A stretch of 64,000 bases of DNA from Calendula officinalis (GCA_963853835.1 OY970824.1:65800884-65864883); one strand, 5' to 3'; counted from the stretch's first letter, positions 20,172 to 33,199 are shown. Numbers and translations: made by a program. Notes: generated by a model not told the origin, from the sequence alone.

Positions 20172-21359
20172 GAGTAAATATCAGAAATTGTTCATGTGTC
20201 TTGCATTTTTTTTTTTTTTGTCCCTAAATTTTTTTTTCGGAATTTTTATCCTCGTACTCTTTAAAATTCTGTTTTTATGTCCTTCCGTCCAAATTTGACT
20301 GTTAAGTAACCTCATGTGAGGGTATTTTAGTCATTTTCTTCAATTCTTATATCTTCTTCATCTCCACCATGAAACCAAGAACATCCATCACCAAGAACAT
20401 CCCTAATCACATTCATCTTCATCACTTTCTCTCGTTTCTCAAAATTTAGCTAACAAAACTAAACTTCATAATCCCCAAATTGAATAGACCTTAAACCTAA
20501 ACTACAAAATCTCTAAAAAAAGTCAAGATCAAATTTCCGTCAACTGTGCATATCAAATAAATCAAGGGTACCTCTCTCTCTGTTGAATTCTTCTTCTTCT
20601 CTGTTACAGAGGATTCATAATACAACCTTGACAGAAATTGCAAACTTAGTTGCTCCGTTTTGAAGCCGCCAACGAAGGGAAGAATTAGTGGTTTAGATGT
20701 GATTGAGCATTTGAGCCACAACCTGTACGATTGAATACGTTCGTCTTCTCCGGTGAAGGAAGGAGCAGATCGAGCACCATCTCCTTAAAACTCGATTTTG
20801 ATTGAATGGTGAGTTTAGGGCAGAGATTGGGGCTTCAAAACAATCTTCGATTCATTTGGCGTGATCCAGAATCTCAGAACCTTCGTCGCTGGAGAAGACG
20901 GAGGCGGTGAGAGAAGTCTGACGGAAGTGATATTCCATCTAATTTGAAGCAAATTAAGAACCATATCTGTAATCGATTCACCATATCTGTAATCGATTCA
21001 TCATCGGAAAGTTTGCATTTTTTGCTTTGTTTGGTTTGAATTTGAGATGAAGAAATGTTAACGTTCCGAGAAATGATTCTCATTTGGTTGCAATTAGTTC
21101 ATTGTTTGCAGATTGTGCTTTTAGCTTCGAATTAGAGATAGAAGAATTTGGATTTTGGGCTGAAGAGTATAAGATTAGGGGAAATGATCAAAATACCCTC
21201 ACCTTTTTAGCATATTCTGTTAGTTAACATCCAAATTTGGACGCAAGGATATAAAAACAGAATTTTAAAGAGCATGGGGACAAGAATCCCGAAAAACAAA
21301 GTTTAAGGACAAAAAAACTGAAAATGCAACACCACGGGGACGATTTCTAACATTTATCC
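20172..21359. mobile_element. Non-autonomous MULE with exact 9-bp duplication
   Basis: TIRs of about 180 bp: the left starts GAGTAAATATCAGAAATTG and the right, in reverse complement, GGATAAATGTTAGAAATCG. Both continue into GTCCTT, AAAATTCTGTTTTTAT and GAGGGTATTTT. The 9-bp duplication TAAAATGAG is at 20163-20171 and 21360-21368. The 1188-bp element has no transposase. Its GC-richer centre (about 20350-21170) includes an exact 20-bp tandem duplication near 20960-21000 and resembles captured 5' UTR or exon sequence, source unknown. Confidence 0.92.
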
Positions 21360-21412
21360 TAAAATGAGTTTGATCACCGACAAATGAATTTGTTTGATAA
21401 GTAAAAGATATA

Positions 21413-21724
21413 GTCCTTCTGATTCAAAATAAGTGATACATTCTTGATTTCACGGTTTTGAGGCAAAAGATTATAATGAAAGTTAAATTAGATTAATTGG
21501 ATGGTTATTAGAGAATAGATCCCACAATTTTTTAATAAAGTAAGGTTAATTATGTTTAAAAGTAAAAGTAAGGTTAAAAGAGGTCATTTCACTTTATTAA
21601 AGTATGTATTTAGTGGGTGTGAGGTCCACTACTTTTTACCATATAAGGTAAAACTTCTAAGTGTATGACTTATTTTGATACACTTAAATATGGAAAGTGT
21701 ATAACTTATTTTGAATCGGAGGAA
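21413..21724. mobile_element. Stowaway-like MITE
   Basis: The left end GTCCTTCTGATTCAAAATAA and the right end, in reverse complement TTCCTCCGATTCAAAATAA, are inverted repeats. TA lies on both sides (21411-21412, 21725-21726). Inner words (AAGTGATACA) match the MITE at 41475. Confidence 0.8.
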
Positions 21725-21737
21725 TAATAGTATATAA

Positions 21738-23560
21738 GAGCATCTTCAATGGGAGGTTGAATAAGAGGTTGATACTATTTGAATGACCTCTAAAATGACT
21801 TTTTACCATTGGAATGGATGACTTTTTTAAGAGGTCACTCGAATCACTTGATCTTCCCCAACCACTTGAACAACTTTCAATGTTTGATTCTTGAGTAAAT
21901 TATAATTTTTGTCCATGTGGTTTTCCCGATTCTGCGTTTTTGTCCATGTACTTTTTTTTTTCGGTTTTTTTGTCCCTGTGCTTGCCCAAATTCTGTGATT
22001 TTGTCCTTCCGTCCAAATTCTCCCATTAACTAACCTCACGTGACATGCATGTGAGGGCATTTTAGTCATTTCGTCAAATTACTTGTACTATATGCTTTAA
22101 AGCTTGTACCTTCATGTTCAAACCAATCTGATCCATCTCCCCCAAATCACCATCAATTCACCAATGTGCACAGATTCTTACAATTGAAAAGCAAATCAAA
22201 TCACTTCAACTTCAAAACCCACAAATTTATTCCAAAAATTATATTGCCCTAATTGTCATCATCAAAATCTTCAGTAGACCCAATTTGTTTAAAATTCCTG
22301 GTGGGTTTTTCACCCAAGACGATTCATTCCGGCTAAACAAACCCACCGTAGCATTGCCACCCTCATCGCCGCCGAACGCCGCCTTCTCGCCACCGCACAA
22401 TCGAAAGAACCCATTTGAGGTTTTGATGAAGTTGCTAGCTTTATAGATCTGAGAAGCACGCCACCACCGGCTCTCGTCTTCTCCAGCGGATCTGTGGTGT
22501 TGGACGCCACCACCAGCTCTTCGTCTTCTCTGGCGGGCGGCAGTTCTAGTTGAGCAAATTTAGAGGTTGTTACCGACAACGAATCTAACAAATTTAGAGT
22601 TCGATTTCATACATCTAGAGTGCGCTGCAACGACGAGCTCCAATATACTTCCGTCGACAGATCTGGCAACCGGTTAATGGAAGATCTCGGCTTCTCCGGC
22701 GATTTAGGGACGCGGAGGTACCGACGGAGTGGGAGAATCTCGTCTTCTCCGGAAAGTTATGGAAGATCTCGTCTTCTCCAGCGATTTAGGGAGGCGGAGA
22801 TACCGACAGAATGGGAGAATCTCGTCTTCTCCGACGGTTTATGGAAGATCTCATCGTTTCCGTCGAGTTCTGGAAGATCTTTGTCTTGTTTAATCTGATT
22901 TGAGGATTTCACAATTTTGGAATTTGGGAATCACAGAAGCTCGATGAGGATCAATGGTGTTTGTTTATATGACTTGTACAGTACAAATGTCAAATGCATG
23001 TTAAATATGGAAAATAAGAAGATAGGGCAGAATGACCAAAATACCCTCACTTTTTTAGCATTTCTCGTTAGTTAACGGTGAAAAATGGACGGAAGGACAA
23101 AATGGCAGAATTTGGGAAAGCACATGGACAAAAAAAACGAAAAAAAAAGTATAGGGACAAAAACGCAGAATCGAGAAAACCACAGGGAAAAAAACTGTAA
23201 TTTACTCTTGAATCTTTTAGTCCCTATATTTAACAATTTTACATTTTAAACTTATGTATATATTTATATGTGAATAATTTATTATTTCTATAACTATAAA
23301 TTATAATTTATCATATTTCAATACTTTTTAAGGTCAAGCATTATAATATTTTTATTAAGTTTTGAAATGCTATAAAAATTGTTAAATTACATAAGTGAAG
23401 GACATTTATAAAACATTTGATATAGATAAAGGTAAATTAGTAATATTAGTGAAAAAGTCTTTGGAAAGGTTAACCATTGGATATGTTTTCAACTAATAGG
23501 TTGTTAGATAATTTGGCAAAAGTAATAAGTCATTGAAGAGGTTAACCATTGTGGATGCTC
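21738..23560. mobile_element. PIF/Harbinger-like MITE interrupted by a MULE
   Basis: Starts GAGCATCTTCAATGG and ends CCATTGTGGATGCTC, with TAA at 21735-21737 and 23561-23563. It is an inverted relative of the MITE at 10255-10781. That copy gives the empty site and so fixes where the MULE entered. Without the MULE and its duplication it is about 499 bp. Confidence 0.9.
21893..23207. mobile_element. Pack-MULE-like element nested in the MITE
   Basis: TIRs begin GAGTAAATTATAATTTTTG on the left and GAGTAAATTACAG in reverse complement on the right. The flanks TTGATTCTT and TTGAATCTT are a 9-bp duplication with one mismatch. The interior is GC-rich and unlike its surroundings. It includes an imperfect tandem of about 81 bp (about 22699-22860) built on TCTCGTCTTCTCCGGCG words. 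ORFs at 22310-22591 (minus) and 22620-22898 (plus) are products of this composition; I recognise no protein. Captured gene sequence is likely but unproven. Confidence 0.85.
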
Positions 23561-23563
23561 TAA

Positions 23564-24594
23564 GAGAAATTAAACCCTGGAAACCCTCTCAAGAAAGGTG
23601 GGAATATTGAGGAATCATTTGATTACCGTACACATCACCAAACAAACATCCACATGAACAAAATTCACATGAATCAACACTATCATCAGATGGTGTGTCA
23701 ATTAATGGTTGAACTATATAAGTTTAAACAAGGCCGGATCGAAATTTTTTGTTCTTTGCAAAAGGCGTCTTATCTTCTATATTTTAATTGATTACGGTAA
23801 AATAATCATTTTCTTATTTTTTAATTTTCTGTGGTCAAAAAACATATAACTCATTTTCTGTTCAGATTTAAATCTAAGCCATTAAATGGTAAGAGTTTTT
23901 CTAATGTATGTCTTAGGGGCATACAGTCACTCAAAACTACCTAAATTTGCATTGATAAAAATTTATGAAATCTAAACATCGCCTTCTTAGAAGATGTATT
24001 AATTATATTTTTAATTTAAATAGAAATTTAGAAGTACTTAAATGCTTCATAATGTGTGCCTATAACACATATTAGAAAAACCCAAATGTTAATGGTTATA
24101 TAAAAATGGCTTATTTTAAATATGTCAAAAAGCATACGATGCTAGTATTCAATGAACCCAAAGTTACATTAGACCCGTGCCTACGCACCATCACTAACCC
24201 GTCGTGGGGAGGTTTTGAAGCCGTTGGCCACCGACGACGTTGGCACGACCACGTCGGTGGCAGCCGTCGTAAGGACCCGTCATGGTGAGGACGGAAACAA
24301 GAGTTGCGTCGGGGGAGATGGTGGGGCCACAGAGAGGGAGGGGAGGGGGGGGGGGGGCTGGGTTAAAACTTTTTTTTTATATATGTGTTTTAATAAAGAT
24401 ATATCTTTTTTTTTGAAGTTTTTTTTTTTGTTTTTTAAGTTTAATAAATGTAATTTTTTAAATTTAATATCATTTCTTAAATTTAAATAATGTATTTTTA
24501 AATTAATGTAGTGTATTTATTTAATAATGATGATGTGGAAATGATGTGTTAGTGATGAGTTGATGTTGGCACGACCGTGTCAGTAACGCGTCAG
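23564..24594. other. Intergenic, no gene recognised
   Basis: AT-rich, with a GC-rich patch at 24175-24360 ending in a run of 13 G (24345-24357). The last 60 bp (GATGATGTGG, TGATGAGTT, ACGCGTCA) recurs downstream of the copia fragment at 25418-25465. That suggests the fragment interrupts one older repeat, or lies between two copies of it. Confidence 0.5.
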
Positions 24595-25104
24595 TGTTAG
24601 GAATATTCTAGATGATATTCCTTGAGATTTGATGTGTCAAAACTTGGAAACTACAAGGACCTAAATCGAAGATATAGAAGTTCAAATTTAAATAAAGATT
24701 TAGGAGATAATCATAAATGTAAAAGATATAGTATATCTTTATTAGTTTAAAAGATTTAGTATTATCTTTTCCTTGTAAGTCTTAGGTTTTCTAGTATATA
24801 AAGAAACCTAATGACATAGAATTAGATGTTCTTGTAACCCACGTTTTAACGTGTATGTGTGTGTACTCTAAGCCTCAAGGTCGTTTGATCCTGTTAACCA
24901 AAACCGTTCTACATATTTATATGTAGAATTGGGGCTTTTAGTAATCATTGTATATAAAGATGATGATGAAACCTTGTTTACCTATACAAATATGTTTATC
25001 TAATTCCGCAATATTATGATTTGTATATGCTTATTCCAGATCAAGAACTAACTATTCTTGAGCCTAAAGATCGACGATTATATAGAGTTATTCTAAACTC
25101 AGCA
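24595..25104 (+). repeat. LTR of a truncated copia (Copia-A2), unlike the Copia-A LTR
   Basis: Runs from TGTTAGGAAT to CTCAGCA and is followed after two bases by TGGTATCAGAGC (25107-25118), the iMet primer site, so it is a 5' LTR of 510 bp. TATATAAAG near 24795 is a possible TATA box. It lacks the TACTACTG array and does not align with the Copia-A LTR beyond the ends, though the leader after it is nearly identical to the Copia-A leader. No matching 3' LTR is in the window. Confidence 0.85.
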
Positions 25105-25195
25105 ATTGGTATCAGAGCTTATTGGTTCTAGATCTACGAATTTTTTTTAAGAACAACAAAAAGTTTTAATCTTTAAAACACACACATTATTAACC

Positions 25196-25414
25196 ATGAC
25201 TGATAATAATGAAAGCACTCAAGCAAACAAAATCCCTATACTCACTCCCAATAACTTTGGGATGTGGAAGAATCGTATTAAGCAATACATGCTTATTACT
25301 GATTATTCCATGTGGGAAGTTGTCATTGAAGGAAACAAAACTGGTCCGGCTCAAGCAAGCAGTTCTGCAACTGAAGCAGACAAACTAAAGTGTGTATTGT
25401 TAATCAATAATATA
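25196..25414 (+). pseudogene. Gag N-terminal fragment fused to a piece of Copia-A-type LTR
   Basis: About 65 codons nearly identical to the start of Copia-A gag, from the same ATG context. At 25391 the match jumps from gag to TGTGTATTGTTAATC, which matches 1551-1574 of the Copia-A LTR at 23 of 24 positions and then stops at 25414. GTGTG is shared by gag and LTR at the junction, so microhomology joining or template switching is likely. Everything downstream of the element is lost. Confidence 0.85.
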
Positions 25415-27679
25415 AGATGAGGATGATGTGGCTACTGATGAGTTTAATGACGCGTCACTGTTGAGGGACCATGATCATTTACAGATGCATTTAAATAATT
25501 TCATATTTAATTATTGTTTCTTAATTGCCCTTTACGAGTGTTAAAGAAACTTTTAGCTTCATTAACTACATCTTAGCAATAAATAATCAATAATAACAAT
25601 TTAATTACACACATTTTTTTTGAACAATTAAAACAAATCTTGCTGAAGCTCTCTTTTGTTTTTCACCGTTAAAAAGAAAACAAATACTTTAATATACACA
25701 ATTTCTATCCATAAAATGATTTAAACTCACAACATTATAGAACATTTAAATATTTGGATATAATGCCCTTTGTTAATTACACACATTTCCTTAGTTGTAT
25801 ATTTGGAAAAGGATTTGGATATTATTTAAGTTGTTTTAATAAATTATATTTACCAAACCAATACATTCATTAAATTTAACGGTGATTTTTACAAAATAAT
25901 TTTTTATCTATATAAAGCAATTTTATACGAAATAACAATTATGACCTTTATTTTTTTTACTATACTTTGCAATTCAACCCTTCCACTAAAAGTATTATAT
26001 TTTTTAATATAAAATTACTTGTATGAATATTTTTTTAAAAGGATCAATTCCTTAAAATATTAGAAGTAATAATTTTTAATATGACGTGGGAGTGGGGCAC
26101 AATATCTTAATATGGTAGGGGGTTTTATTGCAAGTAGCATTTGGCGTAGGTTTCACTTGTAAGTTGTAAGCATTACCTTTGAAGGTTATTGAGGTTATTT
26201 CTTCCCTAATAAGCTTCATGACTACATACCCTCTTGATATCCATCCTAAACGAACTTTACCCACTAATAATCTTTTTCTATAGGTCATTTGTTCCAAGTT
26301 CTGATCTATATAATTGTAGTAGATTATGTGTCACTTAAAAAAAATCATTCCCTTACAAATATCGCTATGATTTTAACATCACAAAAATCACTTTAAAACA
26401 TTTCTAATATGAGGTACTCCATGCAAAACGTCTCTCAAGTGTCATCCATATGAAAATGAATTCCCGGATCAACCGAAAATTGTCACCCGAAATAATTCTT
26501 TGTCGATTTGATGACATTACCTATAATATACAATTGTGGTAATTTTTAATTTTAAATTATTGTTCACTCTAATCTAATTGGTCAGTTGGTTTTGCTAAAA
26601 TGTAGGTAACAGTAAATATGATGGGCAAGAGTTCTCGGTGAGTTCCGTGGAGTAGGTATTCAAAATCTACAAATTATAAAGGCTATTTTGTAAGTATTGA
26701 TGAATACTTCACTTTTGGCCCTCAAACTATTTTATAATAACCTTATAATTATAACTTCATCCCATTTCAGATTTATTTAAAAAAATAAAAATATTTATTT
26801 TATAAAAAGTCCACCATTACCTTTATTATTGAATTACCATCAGAACTAGCCTAATATTATAATTTTTTTAATTTTCCATCATTTTTTAATTGTATTAGTA
26901 TGTATAAAATATATAAAACATTTGATACTTTGGTGAGGTCTATATAATTTTTTTTTTATTCCTTAACTATTATATTTATGTATTTAAAAAAGATTTTAAC
27001 TTAATATGTCGGTTTTTATAACTGGTTTCATTAAAAATAATCTTTAAACATCGCCGCAACATTTAAATATTATTAATTTTCATTAGTATCGCAATATGAA
27101 AAATATATATACATTTAAAGCCCGTACCAGCACGAGGCCAAGATATATCCTCGAAATTCTAAGTAAATAAAATAAAAGTTAATAATTATTAATAAGATAT
27201 ATATTTATATAAATCTTATATTGCATAATTTTGTTTTCTTTTATTATAACTCACACAATATATAAACAAACTTAACATGTGTTCGTAGATCATATATAGA
27301 TACTTTTTTCTATGTCATATGTGACATTTATAAATATCTTGGTCATTTATAAAAGTAAATTTGGTTAATTTTAACCATTTACAATTTATCATAACTAGAA
27401 TACTAGAACACACACGGTTTATGTTTAAATCTCACAATTAAATAAATAAAGAATAAATCAAAGCTACATAAACTCGCAACAAAATGCGAGCTATCATTAC
27501 ACTCGTTTGAAACACTGCCCAAACGACGCATAATCACTAGCCGTCTTAGAATAGTAAAATGTTAAATAAAGTAGTTTTTATAATCAAAACTCACAACTAC
27601 CACCAATAAATTTTACAGAAAGTAAAGCATTACAAAGAAAAAATCGTTAAAAATAAATAAGTTATCTCAATCCTAACAA
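25415..27679. other. Intergenic, no gene recognised
   Basis: Strongly AT-rich. A 73-codon minus-strand ORF at 26076-26297 has mixed composition, but no motif or splice partners. No element ends that I can support. The TTACC target site of Copia-B follows. Confidence 0.45.
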
Positions 27680-27684
27680 TTACC

Positions 27685-28069
27685 TGTTAATTAATTCATA
27701 ACATAACAGGGATTTAATCATCATGATCATCATTAATTTACACTACAATTGATAGGAAACTTACTTGACGGTAGAACCGATTGAAGATTAGGGTTGGATG
27801 ATGAAGCCATAGCATTAGGATTGATCGATTCCGGTAGTGATGTCAATAATCCGATGGAAGGATTTCTCACAATTGATTTCTGGTGTTTGTGTTGTGAGAA
27901 TACGTGAAATTGACAGGATACAGGAAAAGCCCACAATCCCTAATTTATGTGATATGACAATTACTTCCATCAAATAACTGACATTTAATTGTTAGGGTAT
28001 AATATGTCATTAAGGCATAGTTAAGGGTTTAAATGGTCAAGGCCACATTAATAAAGGGATATTCTAACA
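27685..28069 (-). repeat. Copia-B 3' LTR
   Basis: On the minus strand it starts TGTTAGAATATCC and ends AATTAACA. Identical to 36292-36676 except for one base. Confidence 0.95.
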
Positions 28070-28081
28070 TTCTCCCACTTG
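28070..28081 (-). other. Copia-B polypurine tract
   Basis: AAGTGGGAGAA on the minus strand directly before the 3' LTR. Between it and the gag-pol stop lie about 350 bp of non-coding 3' sequence. Confidence 0.8.
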
Positions 28082-28434
28082 GCCGTAGAACCATTATATA
28101 TATATACATAAACCTGAGAATTTATATTGGCCAATTACAAGTTTATATAAATAATCATAATTTCATAATAGACCAAAGCAAAAAGATACAGCCACACGTG
28201 TCGCGTTTGACACGGGACCCCCATCCATTATATCATTGGTACTATTATAAAATGTATGGTTTCAATAACCCAAAATGACAAAGATAATGTGGAAATAAGT
28301 TTATCTATAATGAAACATAAGTGTACACAGTTAAAAGTAAATTTAGACAAACTAGACATTATGGTGAAGGACATTGTCTTAGAGCATTTTTTTTAAATTA
28401 AACGTTATCATGAAATAGTGCACTAACTACAACA

Positions 28435-31400
28435 TTATGTAAGGTCTCGACGAAAACCCATATTAGAAACGTGAGTTGTAAATACTTTGGGTGGTAGACC
28501 TTTAGTTAGCGGATCCGCAAGCATTTCATGAGTTCTAATGTGCTCGATACATATACGTTGTTCCTCCACTCTTTCACGTACGAATAAGTACTTTGTATCG
28601 AGGTATAAACCAGCTCCAGTTGAACTATTACTGTTCGAGAAGCTCACAGCTGCGCTATTATCGCAATAAATCTTTAATGGCCTTGAAATGGAATTAACAA
28701 CTTTGAGTCCAGTGATCAAAATTTTTAACAACATTGCATGGCATGTTGCATTATAAACTGCAACATACTCAGCCATCATAGTTGAGGTTGTCGTTAGCTC
28801 CTGTTTATGACTCTTCCAAGAAACAGGCCCACCTGATAGCATGAATATATATCCCGAAGTTGACTTATTAGTGTCTTTGCATTTCGCAAAGTCTGAATCC
28901 GAGTATCTAATAATTTCAAGATTGTCGGATCTAGTATAAGTCAATTTGTACTCCTTCGTTCCTTGCAAATATCGCAATACTTTCTTAGCAGCTTTCCAGT
29001 GATGTAGGCTAGGATTAGATTGAAACCTGCCTAACATGCCGCATATATAAGCGATATCTGGTCGAGTACAAACTTGAGCATACGTTAAGCTTCCTACTAC
29101 GGAAGCATAAGGAATTAGTCTCATTTCCTCAAGTTCAACCTCAGTTTTCGGACATTGATGTGACCCGAAAACGTCACCCTTAATTACGGGAGCGACTGTG
29201 GGCGAGCAATGTTGCATATTAAACCTATTGAGTACACGTTCAATATATGCCTTCTGGGATAATCCTAATGTCCCATTGGCTCGATCTCGGTGAATTTCAA
29301 TTCCAATAACATACGAAGCCTCACCGAGATCTTTCATGTCAAAGTTTCTAGAGAGAAAACGTTTTGACTCATGCAATAAATCAATATTATTACTTGCTAA
29401 AATAATATCATCGACATAAAGCACAAGTATAATAAAATTGCTCCCACTCATCTTGAGGTATACACACTGATCTACCTGGTTCTTGATAAAGTTATATTTC
29501 TTCATTACTTCATCAAATTTTAGATACCATTGACGGGATGTTTGCTTAAGCCCGTAAATTGATTTCTTGAGTTTACAAACTAGATGTTCTTGGCCTTTAG
29601 ATTTAAAACCTTGTGGTTAGGCCATGAACACATCTTCATGTAAACCTCCATTAAGAAATGCCGTTTTGATGTCCATTTGATGTAACTCTAAGTCAAAATG
29701 AGCTACAAGAGCCATTACGATCCTTAGGGAGTCTTTTCTCGATACAGGAGAAAATGTTTCTTTATAATCAATACCCTCCTTTTGAGTGTACCCTTTCGCG
29801 ACCAAACGAGCTTTGAATCTTTCAACACGTCCATTTGGGTCAAGTTTGGTTTTGAAAACCCACTTGCATCCAACGGGTTTTGCGCCCTTTGGTAATTCAG
29901 CAAGTTCCCAAACGTTGTTTTTGCTCATTGAATTCAGCTCATCTTCCATTGCTTCCCTCCAATGAGCTGATTGGTCACAAGTAATGGCATCCTCATATGT
30001 TACGGGATCATTGAATTTTCCTAAGTCAAAATCGGACTCATTCAAATAGGTATAGTAATCGTCAAAGTTTGTGGGCTGCCTTTGTCGTTGTGACCTACAC
30101 AATGGCTGTTGAATTTCTTGTGGTTCAACATTAGCTATATGGTTAGGTTCATTTTCCTCGACATTATTAGGATGATCTTGAGTAATTAAGTGATCATTCG
30201 AGGTGTCAAGTGGCGTGTTAATCGGGATGGGCACATGAATTCTTGGTGTCTCATCTCGAGCCTCTTGTAGTTCAATGTTTCTAAATGAACCACTCCCACT
30301 GTTGTTAACATTTTCAAGAAACTCTGCATGGCGTGTCTCAACGATTCTGGTACCATGAGACGGGCAATAAAATCGGTAACCCTTTGATCGTTCTGGGTAT
30401 CCAATATAATAGCAACTAACAGTTTTTAAGTCCAGTTTTCGTGATTGAGGATTGTATAACTTAGCTTCAGCTGGACATCCCCAAACACGTAAATATTGTA
30501 AGCTAGGTTTCCTTCCTGTCCAAATTTCATATGGTGTCTTTGGAACAGATTTTGAAGGAACTCTGTTAAGGATGTGAACAGCAGTTTTCAATGCCTCGGT
30601 CCAAAGAAATTCAGGAAGCTTTGAATTTGCCAACATACTACGAACCATGTCCATAAGGGTGCGGTTTCTCCTCTCAGCTACACCATTTTGCTGAGGGGTA
30701 CCCGGCATGGTATATTTGTTAATAATCCCATGATCTTTGCAAAAGTCAAAGAAAGATCCAGGAGCTTGACCAACATCAGTATGTCTACCATAATATTCAC
30801 CTCCCCTATCTGATCTCACCACTTTAATCTTGCGGTCAAGTTGATTCTCAACTTCCGCTTTAAAAGTTTTAAACATTTCAAGTGATTCAGATTTTTCGTT
30901 AATTAAGAATAGGTACATGTAACGTGAGTAATCGTCAATGAAAGTAATGAATGATTTATGACCACCAATGCCCGAAGGAAAAGGTCCACATATGTCGGTA
31001 TGGATTAGTTCTAATAATCCGGTACTTCGTGTGGCACCTTTCTTATTTCCTTTCGTCATTTTTCCCTTTATACATTCTACACATTTTTCAAAATCAGAGA
31101 AATCAAGATGAGGTAGAACTTCATCTTTCACAAGTCTAGTCATTCTGTCTCGTGAAATATGGCCTAAACGTTGATGCCATAACATTGATGAGGTTTCTAG
31201 ATATCGTTTTCTCCTATTTTGATTCAAATTCTCATTAACGTTAAATGATAATAAAGATTCCGAAAATTTATTGTCTAAACATAACTTAAAAAGGTTTCCC
31301 TTAAGACAACCATTTCCAACAACACGGGAATTTAAAATAATATATACTTTATTGTATCCAAACGTAAATATAAAGTCATCAATAATTAGTTTAGATACAG

Positions 31401-32511
31401 ATATTAAGTTTCGAGTCATGCTCGGTACATAAAGAGTTCCATAAAGATTTAAATAATAGCCACCCTCCAATATTAATGGAAGAGTCCCTACAGCTTCTAC
31501 ATTTAAATCAACTCCATTCCTGACTTTAACCGTTCGTTGGTTTCTTTCCAATCTCCGGATTGTACGGAATCCCTGCAAAGAATTAGTAATGTGTACCATG
31601 GATCCAGAGTCAATCCACCATGAATTAATAGGGACATTAATATTAAAAGATTCATTAATCATAAAAGATTCAAATATACCTTTCTTTGCTAGCCGTTCCT
31701 TAAATTTTGGACAGTCCTTTTGAGTGTGCCCGTTCTTATGGCAAAATTTGCATTTAGGACCACCTTTGAATGAGCTAGTACTTGCACCCATTTTCTGGAC
31801 TTTATTTTGAGTGGAATTCTCTCCACTTAAACCTTTGCCTTTCCATGAGCCCTTTCTCTTATTGAGGTTAGTGGTAGCAACATGAGCGACATCTGGCTTT
31901 TCAACTTTGAGGCGTTCTTCCTCTTGCACACACATGGCAATCAGTTCGCTCATTTCCCATTTCTCCTTTTGTGTATTATAATTGATCTTGAAAGGACCAA
32001 ATTGAGAAGGGAGAGATGTCATAATGAAATGAACTAAGAAACCTTCACTGATTTCCATGTCCATGCTTTTCAGTTTATTTGCCATATCGCTCATCATCAT
32101 AATGTGCTCACGTGCACCAGTAACCCCGTCATATTTGGTAGTCAACATTTTGAGGATCAAGGTACTTGCATGGGCTTTTGAAGTCCCTTTAAATTGTTCC
32201 TCTACGGAGTTTAAGTACTCCTTTGCATTCTCAGAGTCAGGAATGGCTCCTCGAATTCCAACGGATATGGAGTTCTTAATGATCATGAGAGACATACGGT
32301 TAGATCGCTCCCACTGTTCATAAGCACGTTTTTGATATGATGTACTATTATCAGTAAGTGCAGCGGGAGGATCAATACGAAGTGCATGATCGAGGTCCAT
32401 TACTCCGAGAGTGAGTTTCACTTGATCTCTCCATGTTGAGAAGTTAGTACCAGTTAAAGGTTCAATTCCGGACAAGTAACCCGTATTGGAAGTTGAGGTA
32501 GATTCTGTCAT
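28435..32511 (-). pseudogene. Copia-B Gag-Pol polyprotein with one nonsense codon
   Basis: A single frame of 1358 codons, interrupted only by TAA at 29617-29619 (codon 965), where copia Pol usually has the Gln of its AQPQGF motif, a one-base CAA-to-TAA change. Domains in order: Gag from residue 1, zinc knuckle CKFCHKNGHTQKDC at about 251-264, protease WWIDSGS near 298, pre-integrase LWHQRLGH, integrase core with HTDICGPF, DDYSRY and PQQNGVAERRNR, reverse transcriptase from about 840 with YVDD near 1030, then RNase H with DSDFAKCKD, AEYVA and CDNSAA. RNase H reads STMMAEYVA where STMEAEYVA is common. The stop leaves Gag, protease and integrase producible but separates most of the reverse transcriptase. 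Lineage within copia not assigned. Confidence 0.93.
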
Positions 32512-33199
32512 AGATTGAAAGTTAAATGCATGCTCAAATAAAACTTAAAGAATTAATGAGATATATATATATATATATATGTAAAATATAGCATCAGTAT
32601 AAATGTAAACCTATCATTAAACACCAAAATAATAGGTATATAAGATGTTGTGTCTAATTGTCAACCTCACGATGGTTTAGTTGACAATCAAACCATTAAT
32701 CATCTCTAAACTAGACTAAGCATACAATTGTATCACGTATCACCGTTGGGCAGAAACATAACACTTATGCTAATTATGCTTATTTATCTTTCAATGTTCA
32801 AAAACTATCATACAAATAACCGTTGGGTTCTTTGAATGGTAACGTTAACAATTACATATAATGGCATGAATTAACTTATATATCAATCTAAATAACCATT
32901 CGTTGGACTGATTATCTAGTTTAACATATAAGTTGCCATTAAACAAATTCAACAAGTTTGCCTAATATATTGCCTACAGTTTTTTTTTAAACAAGTTTGC
33001 TGACATGTATTGAAATTCAGGTTTTATAAATTTTATATTGAGAAAATTAAATTTGACAGCAAACAACTGTTCTATCAAAATTGACAGCAAAAGGAAAAGA
33101 AAAAAAAAATTGACAGCAAAACACATGAACGTTTATATCACATAAAACTTTTATGTTAATAAGACTTCTATACGAAACTTCACTATGTCAATTTCAATC
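32512..33199 (-). other. Copia-B leader, gag-proximal part
   Basis: Non-coding sequence between the LINE and the gag start. It contains (TA)n near 32562-32580 and loosely repeated ACCGTTGGG/ACCATTCGTTGG words at about 32740-32910, spaced roughly 70-80 bp. Confidence 0.6.

Noticed and set aside
22310..22898. ORFs of 92-93 codons on both strands within the MULE
   Set aside because: They overlap GC-rich tandem words and have no recognisable domain; open frames here are expected from composition.
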